Shown one piece after another: positions 1 to 8,401 of a DNA stretch of 24,987 bases; within the stretch, counting starts at the first letter, position 1; every line of letters begins with the position of its first letter. Both the position numbers and the translations under genes were made by a program. This stretch comes from a virus, in the IMG/VR virus record IMGVR_UViG_3300017743_000114, positions 1 to 24,987 of that record; one strand, 5' to 3'. The notes beneath the pieces were generated by a model. It did no database searches. It had not been told where the DNA came from and saw only the letters and a list, made by a program, of their open reading frames with translations.

Positions 1-1372
1 CATAAACAGTTTGAACGGCGTTCTGGGAAGATCCAGTAGTCAAGGCTGTTGTGTCGAAACACACCTGATAAGAGTAGTAGTAGTTTATGTCGGAAAAGTC
101 ACTAGAGGTGTCGGTTCCGTGAGTGCTATCAACAACAATCCTGTACTCATGGGGCGTGGCCTCCGCTGTTAAATCGGTAGATCCGTCTGTGGCAACAGTA
201 ATTGAGTTCGTGTTTATAGCGAGCGAGATATTATTCTCAGTGGAACCATTTCCTAAAGAGGTGAGATCCGTAGTAGAGTCTGGAGTTGTTATTTCTCTGT
301 AGTTACTACCTATTTTGACCTGAACAACAGAGTCAATTAGCGGATCATAAAGCTCGTCTCTTCTTACGTCATAACGAAGAGTAGACTGAACATCACCATA
401 CTCCCTGGTTGTAGAGGTTGTACCCGTTGCGGCAGAAATAGAAGAGTTGCTCCTCGTTATTTGTTTGTCGCTAATAAGAGGCGAGTTAAAGCTATTGGCT
501 GTTGTGAATTCGTTTGCTGTTTGTTCAGTTGTACCGCTAGTGCTGTCCGTCACCCTAAGTCGAAAATGGAATACGTTGTTACTAGCCCAGGCCTCTCCAG
601 TGCTATAGACCTTTGAGAGATTCGAGGCCCCAAAAGTAACCTCAGAAGATGTGTACGATTGAACCGTTGTCCAGGATCCAGTAGGGGTTGACTGAGTATT
701 AGCAAGTTGGTACTCAAGCACAGCCGTTCCCGTAGCGCCCTGGTTGGCAATACCAAAGTTTATAGAAGATATAGTTACAGAAGAGGCACTTGAAGGGTGC
801 TGCCAGTCAGGTCCAGAAAGACTAAAGCTAGGGCTTGGGTTAATAGCGTCCGTGAACGCATCAACTAAAAGCTCTGAGGCGGTTTTTCCATTAGCGGGAA
901 TGGTGTCTCCGTTTTTGTACTTCCCAAAAGTCTTTACAACCCCTGAAACAGTAGGCATGTTTGCCACATAGTTCTGAGTAAAAGTCACTTGGCCTCCGTC
1001 TGCTCCGTCAGCTCCGTCCGCTCCGTCAGCTCCGTCCGCTCCGTCTGCTCCGTCAGCTCCGTCAGCTCCGTCGGCTCCATCAGCACCATCTGCTCCAGGC
1101 GCACCATCCGCGCCCGCAGGCCCAGCAGCTCCGTCAGCACCATCTGCTCCAGGCGCACCATCCGCCCCATCATTACCAGCAGGTCCTTGAGGGCCAGTTG
1201 CCCCAGCAGGTCCAGCCCCAATAGCTCCAGCTACAGAAACGTTATTATTTGCAGCCTGATTTAAAACCACGACCTTAGTGTCGGTACCTCCTTTTACGAC
1301 AGATACTTTAATGATATCTCCGTTCTCACTAGATATCTTTATGCTTTTTGGTTGTTCTACACTTATCGGCAT
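1..1372 (-). CDS. Collagen-like tail fibre / appendage protein (C-terminus outside window)
   Basis: Open from an ATG at 1372 to the window edge, 457 codons without a stop, so the gene is partial. Residues about 1-55 form a leader beginning MPISVEQPKSIKISSENGD. Residues about 55-125 are Gly-X-Y collagen-like repeats (GPAGATGPQGPAG, then repeated GAD triplets). The rest is Thr/Ser-rich and looks like beta-structured, Ig-like fibre modules. Gly-X-Y segments in phage proteins usually form trimeric rods in tail fibres or other virion appendages. It begins 9 nt after the stop of the 131-aa gene and lies downstream of the portal in the same late operon, which fits a virion role. There is no clear Shine-Dalgarno. 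The exact virion position is inferred, not seen. Confidence 0.75.
   Translation of the reverse strand, partial: MPISVEQPKSIKISSENGDIIKVSVVKGGTDTKVVVLNQAANNNVSVAGAIGAGPAGATGPQGPAGNDGADGAPGADGADGAAGPAGADGAPGADGADGADGADGADGADGADGADGADGADGADGGQVTFTQNYVANMPTVSGVVKTFGKYKNGDTIPANGKTASELLVDAFTDAINPSPSFSLSGPDWQHPSSASSVTISSINFGIANQGATGTAVLEYQLANTQSTPTGSWTTVQSYTSSEVTFGASNLSKVYSTGEAWASNNVFHFRLRVTDSTSGTTEQTANEFTTANSFNSPLISDKQITRSNSSISAATGTTSTTREYGDVQSTLRYDVRRDELYDPLIDSVVQVKIGSNYREITTPDSTTDLTSLGNGSTENNISLAINTNSITVATDGSTDLTAEATPHEYRIVVDSTHGTDTSSDFSDINYYYSYQVCFDTTALTTGSSQNAVQTVY
998..1165 (-). repeat. In-gene tandem repeat encoding Gly-Ala-Asp triplets
   Basis: Nine-base units of the form GGAGCNGAC are repeated in tandem at about 998-1080, and a 32-bp exact direct repeat lies at 1080-1111 and 1134-1165 (period 54 bp). 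All units are in frame and encode collagen-type Gly-X-Y, so copy-number change would alter rod length without a frameshift. Confidence 0.85.
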
Positions 1373-1381
1373 AATAGTATC

Positions 1382-1777
1382 TTAAGCTGCTGTTTCTGAC
1401 ACGTCTTCAATAACTCTTACTGTTCCGTAGATTAAAGTAGTTACAACTGCTCCTGACTTCTGTTCGATATCATAAGCATAGAGTCCAGATGGCATCGTCT
1501 TCATTGTGGTCGCAGCCAAGGTGAGATCAATATACTTTGCGGTAACGTCGTCAGAATCTGCCGTTACTGTAATCACAAATTCTACAACAGGGTCGGAGGT
1601 GTTTGCGACTGGGTTGCCCGTGTCGGAATTTCTAACCTCCATTAAAAAAACATCTCCAGCGGTAAAACCAACAGTATCGTCAGCATTGGTTATATTAAGT
1701 CTCAAGGAAAAGGTATCACCCTTCCTGCAAGTGATGTCAACCCTTTCAGATGTATCTAAGTTTATTTTTGTAGCCAT
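1382..1777 (-). CDS. Small beta-rich virion-associated protein (unnamed)
   Basis: 131 aa, compact, with alternating hydrophobic/polar beta-strand character, no Cys-based sites and no membrane segment. The pattern (a G-D-T-F-S-L-R-L-N-I early strand, a central M-E-V-R-N strand, then P-S-G-L-Y-A-Y-D-I and a final G-T-V-R-V strand) resembles small Ig-like or BppU-N-terminal-like phage baseplate/neck proteins. That resemblance is a structural impression, not a family match. The start lies 1 nt after the portal stop, and the collagen-fibre gene follows after 9 nt, so all three are likely co-transcribed late genes. I do not recognise a specific family. Confidence 0.7.
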   Translation of the reverse strand: MATKINLDTSERVDITCRKGDTFSLRLNITNADDTVGFTAGDVFLMEVRNSDTGNPVANTSDPVVEFVITVTADSDDVTAKYIDLTLAATTMKTMPSGLYAYDIEQKSGAVVTTLIYGTVRVIEDVSETAA

Positions 1778-1778
1778 C

Positions 1779-4160
1779 TTATTCGTTGATTATTTGTGGT
1801 GTTTCATCCCCTTGTCTTTGAGCTATGAGCTTGCTTTGCTCGGCAGACTGCTTTTTAACTCTATCGTCTTTGCGGTCCTCTTTAAGGACTTCAAGTTTTT
1901 CTTTGAAGTTTTCGTCAGTCTCTTTGAAGCCAAGGGTAGCTTGAGCTTTAATAATTTCAATCTCTTTCCTAAACCCGTGCTTTACCTCTTCTAGTTGAGC
2001 CTCCAGCTGAGTCTTAAGCTGCATCTCTTGCGCTTTTAGCTGAGCTTCCATTTGCATCTCTTGCTGCCTAGCCTGAGAAGCAGACTGTGCTGACTGCTGT
2101 TGAACCTGAGCTTGCTGCTGGGAGTTCTGCTGAGCCATCTGCTGGTTGCTAGCCATTCGCTTCTTCCTTCTAACGATCAAAAGCCTCTCAGCCTGGTTTA
2201 CGTCCCTAAGCTGTCGTATAGCAAGGGCGTCCTCAAGGTCTATCTCTTTTTGAGACAAGGCTATCTGTATGTTCTGCTCCAAGAACTGTCTCTCGTTCTC
2301 TTCCATCTCTTTTACAACCTTTACGCCGAAGTTAAACATCGACAGGTTTCTGAAGGAAGACAACACTTTCATGTTCTCCTTGCCAACAGCGTTTTCATAC
2401 ATAGAGTATAGAATAGAGTCTGGATGAATAACCTGCAAGCACTTTACCACATCGCTACAAACTTTCTTGTACAGAACCATAGAGGAGTTCGTGATGTCAT
2501 ATATAGCGTTGTTTGCAGCAGCAAGAGCTTGTTGCCTAACTCCCACCAGGGCGTCTCCTTTAGGTGAAGAGGCGTCCATCACCTCGTTGATTCCCGTGGA
2601 GTCTCTGATCATCCTGAGGTAGTGGTTATACAAACCAGTTAACTCGTTAATGTTACGGATGCTGTTGCCGATCTCTCGAATAGGAGGGTTTTGAAAACCT
2701 CCTTCTGGGTTCTTGCTTCTATAGTAGAACACACCAGTCTGCTCGTATATGTCGTGCAGCTCAAGCGGCTGAAGTTCTCCGCCCTTTCCTAACTGTACGT
2801 TTTCCAGTCCCTCAATATCAATGATGATACCGTCTGGTTTTGCCTTCGCTACAGCCTGTTGAATCTTTAAGTGAGTAAGCTGAAGTTGATCGGCGAACCC
2901 GATGCAGCTATCCACCATAGACTTAGGCATCATGTCCATCATGTTCGTAGCACAAACAGAATAAGATAAGGATGCTTTTGTTATGTCGTGAATGTTTTTT
3001 GGTATGTTGGTCTTCTTTCCATAACCAAAGACCATATCACAACCAAGGATGTAGTATCCACCGTAAACACATGTGTTGTCTAACCTCACAGAGTCTCTGT
3101 TGAAAACAGAGTTTTGTGGTTGACTATAGTTGTTTCCCTTGTCGTAAAACCCTACATTTCCGTACTGGTTTTCTTTTGACTCGTAATAGGTTGAATCTAC
3201 CGAGAGAAACTCAAATTCAAGCACCTTTACAGTGTGCTCTTCCGTGTCCATACCAGGTCTATTTGAAGTCTTGTTATACAGCCCAGATGTATTGTTCTTC
3301 TGACCAGAACTAGCCACCTTCTTGTAATCCTCTTCGGTTAGCTCATTACCAGCAATTCTTTTAAGCTCAGCAATAGGCATTGTTTTTACATGACCAGCAT
3401 AAGTCATGTCTCCGAAAGAAGGGTCTTCTGTGTAGCTGTGGATAAAGTCAGACGGATCAACATATTCGGTTTTGATTCCGTAGCTAGGGTCGTTAGTTCT
3501 TTTAACAACAGCCATACCAAGTATGGTCATGTCGTTCACGCACCTTCTAAAAACAGAATCATTAAAGTCGTTCCACTCCAGGGTCAGGTTAGTGGCTATC
3601 TGAGCGGCGATTTCTGAAGAAGCCTTAACGTTGGTACCCATGAATATTTCAGCCTCCTCAAGGGTTTCTGGAATAGATTCGGGATCTCCAGCTACCTCAA
3701 CTCCAAGCTTGCTTTTAATACCCTGAAGAGCCGCCTTGGATTTTACAGCAAATTCAATCTTCTTCTTCTCTAAATCCTTTTCCGAAGTAGATAGAGGGTC
3801 GATAGCCTCCAGGTTTGGGTAAGGAGACAAAGAAAGAATCTTGTTTACTACAATGCGGACAAACTTGGGAAGGATTGGAACTGGGGTAAAGTCCAGGTTC
3901 AGCATACTTCCGTCGCCGTTATTAGGGTCAAGAGACGTAAGCAAGGATCTGTATATAGCCGTGTCTTGGGTTCCGTTAGCGTACTTCCTGTTCTTCTCGA
4001 AAGTTCGGTTCCTGTTCTTGTAGGTGGACCCGTCCTGATCCATTTTACCCCACTGCTGATATATAGCCTTAGCGTATCCCAGTCCATACTTCTTTCCTCC
4101 TTTTTCTTCTGGAGGGCTAAGCGGATTAGGAAAGCCTGATTTTTTGTTGTTGATGTTCAT
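1779..4160 (-). CDS. Portal protein
   Basis: 793 aa from the ATG at 4160; an in-frame TTG two codons upstream is less likely. The portal forms the dodecameric ring at the capsid vertex through which DNA is packaged and ejected. The call rests on overall length, position directly after TerL, and portal-like features: an N-terminal region with ILPKFVRIVVNKILSLSPYP (about residues 95-115), a mixed alpha/beta central body, and long C-terminal helices. The last ~130 residues are strongly Gln/Lys/Glu-rich and predicted coiled coil, an expected barrel/crown-type tail for large portals of Bacteroidetes podoviruses. A TATATTTG -7 element lies in the gap after TerL (4192-4199), so the portal may have its own promoter as well as read-through from TerL. 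Confidence 0.8.
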   Translation of the reverse strand: MNINNKKSGFPNPLSPPEEKGGKKYGLGYAKAIYQQWGKMDQDGSTYKNRNRTFEKNRKYANGTQDTAIYRSLLTSLDPNNGDGSMLNLDFTPVPILPKFVRIVVNKILSLSPYPNLEAIDPLSTSEKDLEKKKIEFAVKSKAALQGIKSKLGVEVAGDPESIPETLEEAEIFMGTNVKASSEIAAQIATNLTLEWNDFNDSVFRRCVNDMTILGMAVVKRTNDPSYGIKTEYVDPSDFIHSYTEDPSFGDMTYAGHVKTMPIAELKRIAGNELTEEDYKKVASSGQKNNTSGLYNKTSNRPGMDTEEHTVKVLEFEFLSVDSTYYESKENQYGNVGFYDKGNNYSQPQNSVFNRDSVRLDNTCVYGGYYILGCDMVFGYGKKTNIPKNIHDITKASLSYSVCATNMMDMMPKSMVDSCIGFADQLQLTHLKIQQAVAKAKPDGIIIDIEGLENVQLGKGGELQPLELHDIYEQTGVFYYRSKNPEGGFQNPPIREIGNSIRNINELTGLYNHYLRMIRDSTGINEVMDASSPKGDALVGVRQQALAAANNAIYDITNSSMVLYKKVCSDVVKCLQVIHPDSILYSMYENAVGKENMKVLSSFRNLSMFNFGVKVVKEMEENERQFLEQNIQIALSQKEIDLEDALAIRQLRDVNQAERLLIVRRKKRMASNQQMAQQNSQQQAQVQQQSAQSASQARQQEMQMEAQLKAQEMQLKTQLEAQLEEVKHGFRKEIEIIKAQATLGFKETDENFKEKLEVLKEDRKDDRVKKQSAEQSKLIAQRQGDETPQIINE

Positions 4161-4191
4161 TTGCAATGAGTCGAGTTCTTATAACTCAATG

Positions 4192-4199
4192 CAAATATA
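4192..4199 (-). promoter_or_regulatory. Bacteroidetes-type -7 element upstream of portal
   Basis: Minus-strand TATATTTG matches TAnnTTTG. It lies in the 45-nt gap between TerL and portal, about 32 nt before the portal ATG. The intended leader contains a small hairpin, GAGTT-ATAAG-AACTC (4172-4186). No TTTG is seen at the -33 position; TAAAG occupies it, as it does at the 12821 element. Confidence 0.45.
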
Positions 4200-4205
4200 G
4201 TAAAA

Positions 4206-6326
4206 CTAGGAGTGCCACACTTTAGGCTTGAAAGTCCTTATAAACTGCTTGTTTGTAAAATTAGATTGCTTCTTTTCTTGCTTTACTTTTTGAGCAGCTA
4301 AAAGAGCGAGCCCAGAACTTATGGTAAGGTCAAACTTAGTTCTGTTGTCTATCTTGTAGCCAATCCAATCTTCTAGGGTCTTATTAAAGTACATGTTTCC
4401 GAACTCGTCGGACTCTGGCTTGATGCCTACGTGGTTATGTATGTAAGCCTCAATAGCTTGCGCGTGAGACTGTATCACGTCCTGGGAGTTAGATGGTATG
4501 CCCTTAGTCCTTACGTTTTTGGATGATCCAGGAACCTTTAAGAAGTCAGGACGGTCCATTAAGTAACCGTCGTAACCTCTTGATTCAAAGTACCTTACGA
4601 TACCGTACTTATTGTTCTCTACAAGTAGAGGGTACCCGTAAAAGAAAGCGCACATCAAGACATCCTCATAGAAGATACTGGCTAGGTCTGGGCGAGAAGC
4701 GTATTCCGCAACGAACATGTTGGCAGGGCCCTCCATATTGAACTTGTTGTACATGTGTAAGGCGCCCTTAGATCCTCTGCCGTCAACCGTCGAATCCAGG
4801 TCGTAGGAGTCAACACCTCCGCAGCCTATGTGTCCGTTTGGAGCAACCTTCTTGCCTCCTTCTTCTTTCTTTACGTTCTTGTTTTTAGGCATCCAGGAAA
4901 CCCTAAACCTGCCGTTTGGGTCAGGAGAAAAGGCCACCTCCTCATCTTTTTTAACCCACACAAAGTTACCTTTCACTACAGGGTTAGGAAACAGGTCGTC
5001 GTTGTATTCTATCTGCTGGTAAATCTTACCCAGGTTAAAGAGGCTGCCCTGAATACTATCTCTAAACGCTTCGTCTTCAGTAAACGGGAACTGACGAACT
5101 ATTTCGTTTAACTCGGAGGGATCGTCCTTAAAAGACTGACGATCATTCTTCAAGTATCGTTTACTACCCTCTTCGATAGCGTCACCATCTATGCCTTGTA
5201 TGTTTTGAGGAGGGTCGTCAACAACGGAATTTCCGTATACATCGAAAAAACCTTCAAGCGCATCATAAGCTGGGATGAATATTCTGTATAGTCCAGATCT
5301 AGTTCGTCCGTTATTATTTCTTTCAGTAGGTTTTGAGTCTTTCCACAGCTCTCTGTATTCGCTACCGCCTTTACTCATTGGGTTAACGGTAGATCCCACA
5401 AGGGCCTTCCCAACAATCCTCTTACCGACTATCAAACAGGTTCTTTCTATCCTCCAAGCCTCTCTGATGTCAGTGGGCTTCTCCCACTTACCAGCTTCGT
5501 CAAGATATAGCATATGAAGCTTCTCCCCGTCATAAGCGTTATTAGTAGTGTTCTTCCAGTTGATAACCGTATTAAGAGCGTCACCCCTGTGGGACGTTTT
5601 GTTGTTTTTAGTTATCCGCTTGGACGGTTCACGAAACGCCAACTCCATACGGGGGTTTGTAGTACCGTCCTGGATGGGCTTGAAAAAGAATGGATAGCTG
5701 CGAAAGATCGCAACCACCTTCTTCATGAAAATGTTCTCCTGCGAGTCTTTACCAGTTTTCGACTGTATGCCAAGAAGCTTCTCTTTAACTTGACTAGCTT
5801 CATCCACCAAGACAGCAGAGCATATGTTAGTGTAGCCAGAACGACGACACTTAGTATAAAGCTGACCGAAACAACGAGGATCAACTTCACAAGCAGCCAT
5901 GTGCGTAAAGATGTCTTTTTGGAAAGCAAGGTATGATGGGTATCCGATATCAATTTTAGACCATTGTAGAAACATATAGTGTCTCCCTGTAATATACGTA
6001 GGTTCCCCATTATTGTAAAACCATACACCGTCACGCCTACGCTGAAACTCTTGTTCGATGTAAGAACGAAACTTGTTGCGAAACTCGGCAGGTTTTTCGA
6101 ACCACTCATCCATACTGCGTATCCTTTGCATCTCCTCTGGCATAGGTGAGCGTTTCCACATTTGCAACCTCTTTGGCTGATCATGGAAGAGAATTTTCGA
6201 TTTGGTCGGTTTCTTTGGTAGTACCACGAGTAGCCCGTGGAGTTCGACAACTTCTCCTTCTGTACCGTTAGGGTCGATCTTAATCCCCTTAGTTTCATAC
6301 CCTTTTATGTCGATTAAAACGGACAT
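4206..6326 (-). CDS. terL: Terminase large subunit (packaging ATPase/nuclease)
   Basis: 706 aa from the ATG at 6326, which overlaps the stop of the upstream zinc-ribbon gene as TGATG; an in-frame TTG one codon earlier is less likely. TerL hydrolyses ATP to pump DNA into the prohead and cuts concatemers. Visible motifs: a deviant Walker A KCRRSGYTNICSA (about 159-171), Walker B LYLDEAGKWE (273-282, D278-E277 region), a coupling motif GSTVNP (311-316), and the RNase H-like nuclease start CGGVDSYDLD (502-511, first metal Asp about 506) followed by AEYASRPD (540-547) and LLVENN (567-572). Length and motifs fit the large TerL type seen in Bacteroidetes phages. No small terminase subunit is recognised in the window. 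Confidence 0.93.
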   Translation of the reverse strand: MSVLIDIKGYETKGIKIDPNGTEGEVVELHGLLVVLPKKPTKSKILFHDQPKRLQMWKRSPMPEEMQRIRSMDEWFEKPAEFRNKFRSYIEQEFQRRRDGVWFYNNGEPTYITGRHYMFLQWSKIDIGYPSYLAFQKDIFTHMAACEVDPRCFGQLYTKCRRSGYTNICSAVLVDEASQVKEKLLGIQSKTGKDSQENIFMKKVVAIFRSYPFFFKPIQDGTTNPRMELAFREPSKRITKNNKTSHRGDALNTVINWKNTTNNAYDGEKLHMLYLDEAGKWEKPTDIREAWRIERTCLIVGKRIVGKALVGSTVNPMSKGGSEYRELWKDSKPTERNNNGRTRSGLYRIFIPAYDALEGFFDVYGNSVVDDPPQNIQGIDGDAIEEGSKRYLKNDRQSFKDDPSELNEIVRQFPFTEDEAFRDSIQGSLFNLGKIYQQIEYNDDLFPNPVVKGNFVWVKKDEEVAFSPDPNGRFRVSWMPKNKNVKKEEGGKKVAPNGHIGCGGVDSYDLDSTVDGRGSKGALHMYNKFNMEGPANMFVAEYASRPDLASIFYEDVLMCAFFYGYPLLVENNKYGIVRYFESRGYDGYLMDRPDFLKVPGSSKNVRTKGIPSNSQDVIQSHAQAIEAYIHNHVGIKPESDEFGNMYFNKTLEDWIGYKIDNRTKFDLTISSGLALLAAQKVKQEKKQSNFTNKQFIRTFKPKVWHS

Positions 6327-6514
6327 CAATAACTCTGGCCGTGTGAATTCATTCTGCCCAACGAAGGTACGCCTTTTTTAGGGTTTTTGATCTCCATTTG
6401 TTCGCCGCATTCGCACTGCCCTTCAGGGTAGTAAACACTACCATTCTTGAACTTCATGGTAAGGCTTTTTACAGATTTCTCTGCTTTACATTTCTCGCAA
6501 ATAAGATCAGGCAT
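6326..6514 (-). CDS. Small zinc-ribbon protein upstream of TerL
   Basis: 62 aa with two metal-binding knuckles, C6-x2-C9 and C34-x-C36, separated by a basic stretch. This is consistent with a single zinc ribbon binding nucleic acid or protein. Its stop overlaps the TerL start (TGATG), so the two are translationally coupled and the product may act with packaging. Small terminases are usually larger and helical, so I do not call it TerS. Function unknown. Confidence 0.7.
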   Translation of the reverse strand: MPDLICEKCKAEKSVKSLTMKFKNGSVYYPEGQCECGEQMEIKNPKKGVPSLGRMNSHGQSY

Positions 6515-6529
6515 GGTTTTTAATTTAAT

Positions 6530-6606
6530 TGGTACACCAGACAGGATTCGAACCTGTGACCGTCTGCTTAGAAGGCAGATGCTCTATCCAACTGAGCTAC
6601 TGGTGC
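6530..6606 (-). tRNA. tRNA-Arg (anticodon TCT), CCA encoded
   Basis: Reverse-strand cloverleaf: acceptor GCACCAG/CTGGTGT (one G-U pair), D-arm GCTCAGTTGGATAGAGC, anticodon stem TCTGC/GCAGA with loop CTTCTAA (TCT reads AGA/AGG), T-arm ACAGG-TTCGAAT-CCTGT, discriminator A and an encoded CCA (6532-6530). It sits in the late operon between the glycosyltransferase-like gene and the zinc-ribbon gene. RNase processing of the operon transcript is expected. It probably supplements reading of AGA codons. Confidence 0.97.
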
Positions 6607-6609
6607 TTT

Positions 6610-7437
6610 TTATTTTAAACTTTTTTTAAGTCTTGGTAAATGAGCGGGGCGTTTTACGTGGTCTGCGTTCTTGCCTTTTAATGGTATGTTTTCAAACAAC
6701 GATTTAGACGTAATGAACCTCTCCTTTAATTCTCTGGCAATTGATTCTGGAATTAAACTGGTCCATTCGTTAGAAGCGATAGGTGGAAAATAAGGAGCTT
6801 GAAAATTGCCTTTAGAGTAAAAAGTTCTTCTTTTTTGGCTTATCTGATTACACCCATCTGTATGGAGGCCGTTAGGAAAATAACTATACTTAAAATGCTT
6901 GGTTATATTATTACCGTTTCTAATCCAACCATCTATCCCGCTTTTGGGCCAAGGTCCTTGAAGTTTTTTAATAAATTCCGTCCTTGTAGACATGAATAAA
7001 GACGTCTTTTCGGGATCTGCCATTTCAAATACAGCAGAAGAAAAGTCATTAACGTTAAGAAACATACCATAAGACCAGTCCACCCATTCATATCCTTCGT
7101 TTAGTTTATCTACACTGTCTTGTATTCTTTCTGGATGAGAATAATTATCAGAAGCAACCAAAGCGAAGTAATCAAACTTAGCTTCATTGGCGATAATAGA
7201 CCACTTTTTCGACAAAGGAACGTGCGCTACTAATTGAATGAACTTAATGTTTATACACCCAGCTTTTTTCAACCTTTCCCTGTATTCGTCAAGATATTTT
7301 TCGCCACTATAGTAGGCAGAAACTTCTTCGCAAACTATAAGTTCCCAAGGATGTTCGGTTATCTGACGGCACAAAGCCTCTAGCTGAAGCCATAGTATCT
7401 TGTTTGACCTAAAGGTCGGAAGAGCCATCGTTATCAT
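6610..7437 (-). CDS. GT-A type glycosyltransferase-like protein
   Basis: 275 aa. The N-terminus is a typical GT-A nucleotide-sugar fold opening: strand MITMALPTFRS, then W-E-L-I-V-C-E-E (about 31-38), then a D-x-D-like position in LVASDNYSHP (about 93-102). These proteins transfer sugars from nucleotide-sugar donors. In phages they modify virion proteins, DNA bases or host surface glycans. The acceptor cannot be read from sequence. The start overlaps the preceding small gene by 29 nt, and the tRNA follows 4 nt after the stop. The C-terminal ~60 residues are basic and not recognised. The family call is from fold pattern, moderately sure. Confidence 0.65.
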   Translation of the reverse strand: MITMALPTFRSNKILWLQLEALCRQITEHPWELIVCEEVSAYYSGEKYLDEYRERLKKAGCINIKFIQLVAHVPLSKKWSIIANEAKFDYFALVASDNYSHPERIQDSVDKLNEGYEWVDWSYGMFLNVNDFSSAVFEMADPEKTSLFMSTRTEFIKKLQGPWPKSGIDGWIRNGNNITKHFKYSYFPNGLHTDGCNQISQKRRTFYSKGNFQAPYFPPIASNEWTSLIPESIARELKERFITSKSLFENIPLKGKNADHVKRPAHLPRLKKSLK

Positions 7438-7606
7438 GATCGTATTTTAATTCTACGGGTGTTGAGTAGGACAAATTCATGTTTTCTAAATATGCAGCAG
7501 CAAAGTCATAGTCGTCCCAATATACAAGACCGCTGGCTTTATTTAGAGAATCTTTCTGCGAACCCTCCTGAGTAGTCTTTGTCTTTTTCGATTTCTCCAT
7601 TGTCAT
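7409..7606 (-). CDS. Small hypothetical protein overlapping its neighbours
   Basis: 65 aa, Lys/Thr/Ser-rich at the N-terminus and acidic at the C-terminus (ends D-H-D-N-D-G-S-S-D-L). It overlaps the upstream 96-aa gene by 68 nt and the downstream glycosyltransferase-like gene by 29 nt, in different frames. It fills an otherwise gene-free 100 nt in a tightly packed operon, which is the main argument for it being real. No family recognised. Confidence 0.45.
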   Translation of the reverse strand: MTMEKSKKTKTTQEGSQKDSLNKASGLVYWDDYDFAAAYLENMNLSYSTPVELKYDHDNDGSSDL

Positions 7607-7829
7607 TTAGTTCTTTAACCATTTGTTCTAGCCTCTGGCGCTCCACCAAAAGCTCTTTACAGTCGATGGCAGTTTGCTTTATGGATTGGAGCTCGGCCTT
7701 ACGCGCGGATCCTCCAGCCTCAGGATCGACAGGCTTTTTTACCTCTTCGATCATGTTGTCGATAGCAACCTCCATGCTATTCATTAGCCTTTTGGCCGCC
7801 GATATAGTAGTGAATTCAAGCTTCGACAT
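7539..7829 (-). CDS. Small helical hypothetical protein
   Basis: 96 aa from the ATG at 7829, giving MSKLEFTTISAAKRL; an ATG at 7841 would add four residues and lengthen the overlap with the GroES-like gene from 14 to 26 nt. Predicted mostly helical with a coiled-coil-like segment around LLVERQRLEQMVKELND. No catalytic motif. It sits in the middle-late operon after the co-chaperonin. Function unknown. Confidence 0.6.
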   Translation of the reverse strand: MSKLEFTTISAAKRLMNSMEVAIDNMIEEVKKPVDPEAGGSARKAELQSIKQTAIDCKELLVERQRLEQMVKELNDNGEIEKDKDYSGGFAERFSK

Positions 7830-8400
7830 AGTATATATCATCTAGTCTTGTCCTGTAGAAGGTGTCTCCGTCGATTTTGAAGGAGTAGTCAGAGTCTTTC
7901 TTCACCCCAACTATATCTCCTTTATTCACGCCTAAGTCTTTTAGCTTTTTATTTTCAAAAGCGACTTTAGCTGTTTTAACTTGAGGCTCCTTGAGTTTAA
8001 CAATTTGTATGCTACTTGAAGAAGCTTCGGGCTTTTGCTCAACATGACTGAGAATTGACCAGGAAGAGAGAGCAGAGATTTTACCAGTCCTTTTAGACTT
8101 GTAAGCAAAAGCTTGAGAACTAACGGCATGGTCAGGATGATAATGAACAACAAAATGATTGTCGTCAACAGGAAGAGGCTGAGCGTCAGCCATAACAACG
8201 AGGTGATGAAAGTAAAGGGTGTCCCCTTCTTCAACGCCTGTTTCGTGTTTCGCAGGAACAGCAACAACTTCTCCTTCATTTACTCTGTTTTTAAATGGTT
8301 CAAATTTGGTGTCTATATAAAGCTTTAGGCCACCCTCTGTTTCTATCTCGTCTTCAAACTTTTTTTCGAGATAAACAATAAAGTTATTTAGACTTTTCAT
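7816..8400 (-). CDS. GroES-like co-chaperonin, apparently duplicated fold
   Basis: 194 aa. Residues about 1-65 match the GroES pattern: LNNFIVYLEKKFEDE (roof strand and loop), ETEGGLKLYID (mobile-loop-like), NEGEVVAVP, GVEEGDTLYFHH. The C-terminal end repeats the second half of the fold: GVNKGDIVGVKKDSDYSFKIDG followed by FYRTRLDDIYYV, like the GroES ending DGEEYLI-ESDILAV. A His-rich segment (FHH, HFVVHYHPDH) and a Ser-rich linker lie between. GroES normally has about 95 residues, so this looks like two fused or duplicated domains. By analogy with T4 gp31 it could cap host GroEL to fold the capsid protein. The role is inferred. Confidence 0.72.
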   Translation of the reverse strand: MKSLNNFIVYLEKKFEDEIETEGGLKLYIDTKFEPFKNRVNEGEVVAVPAKHETGVEEGDTLYFHHLVVMADAQPLPVDDNHFVVHYHPDHAVSSQAFAYKSKRTGKISALSSWSILSHVEQKPEASSSSIQIVKLKEPQVKTAKVAFENKKLKDLGVNKGDIVGVKKDSDYSFKIDGDTFYRTRLDDIYYVEA

Positions 8401-8401
8401 G

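Noticed and set aside
985-1264. Open frames on both strands made of Thr/Glu or Ser/Val repeats
   Set aside because: They are frame shadows of the collagen Gly-Ala-Asp repeat; the Gly-X-Y frame continues through the whole region and has a proper start.
1506-1994. 162-codon plus-strand frame
   Set aside because: Antisense to the 131-aa and portal genes; hydrophobic low-quality protein without a start context.
3437-3445. TGTGGATAA, a perfect DnaA-box complement
   Set aside because: Single copy inside the portal gene; no cluster and no AT-rich unwinding region, so probably chance.
5723-6298. 191-codon minus-strand frame and the 140-codon plus-strand frame at 5514-5936
   Set aside because: Both lie entirely inside TerL, whose motifs are clear; shadows of a long gene.
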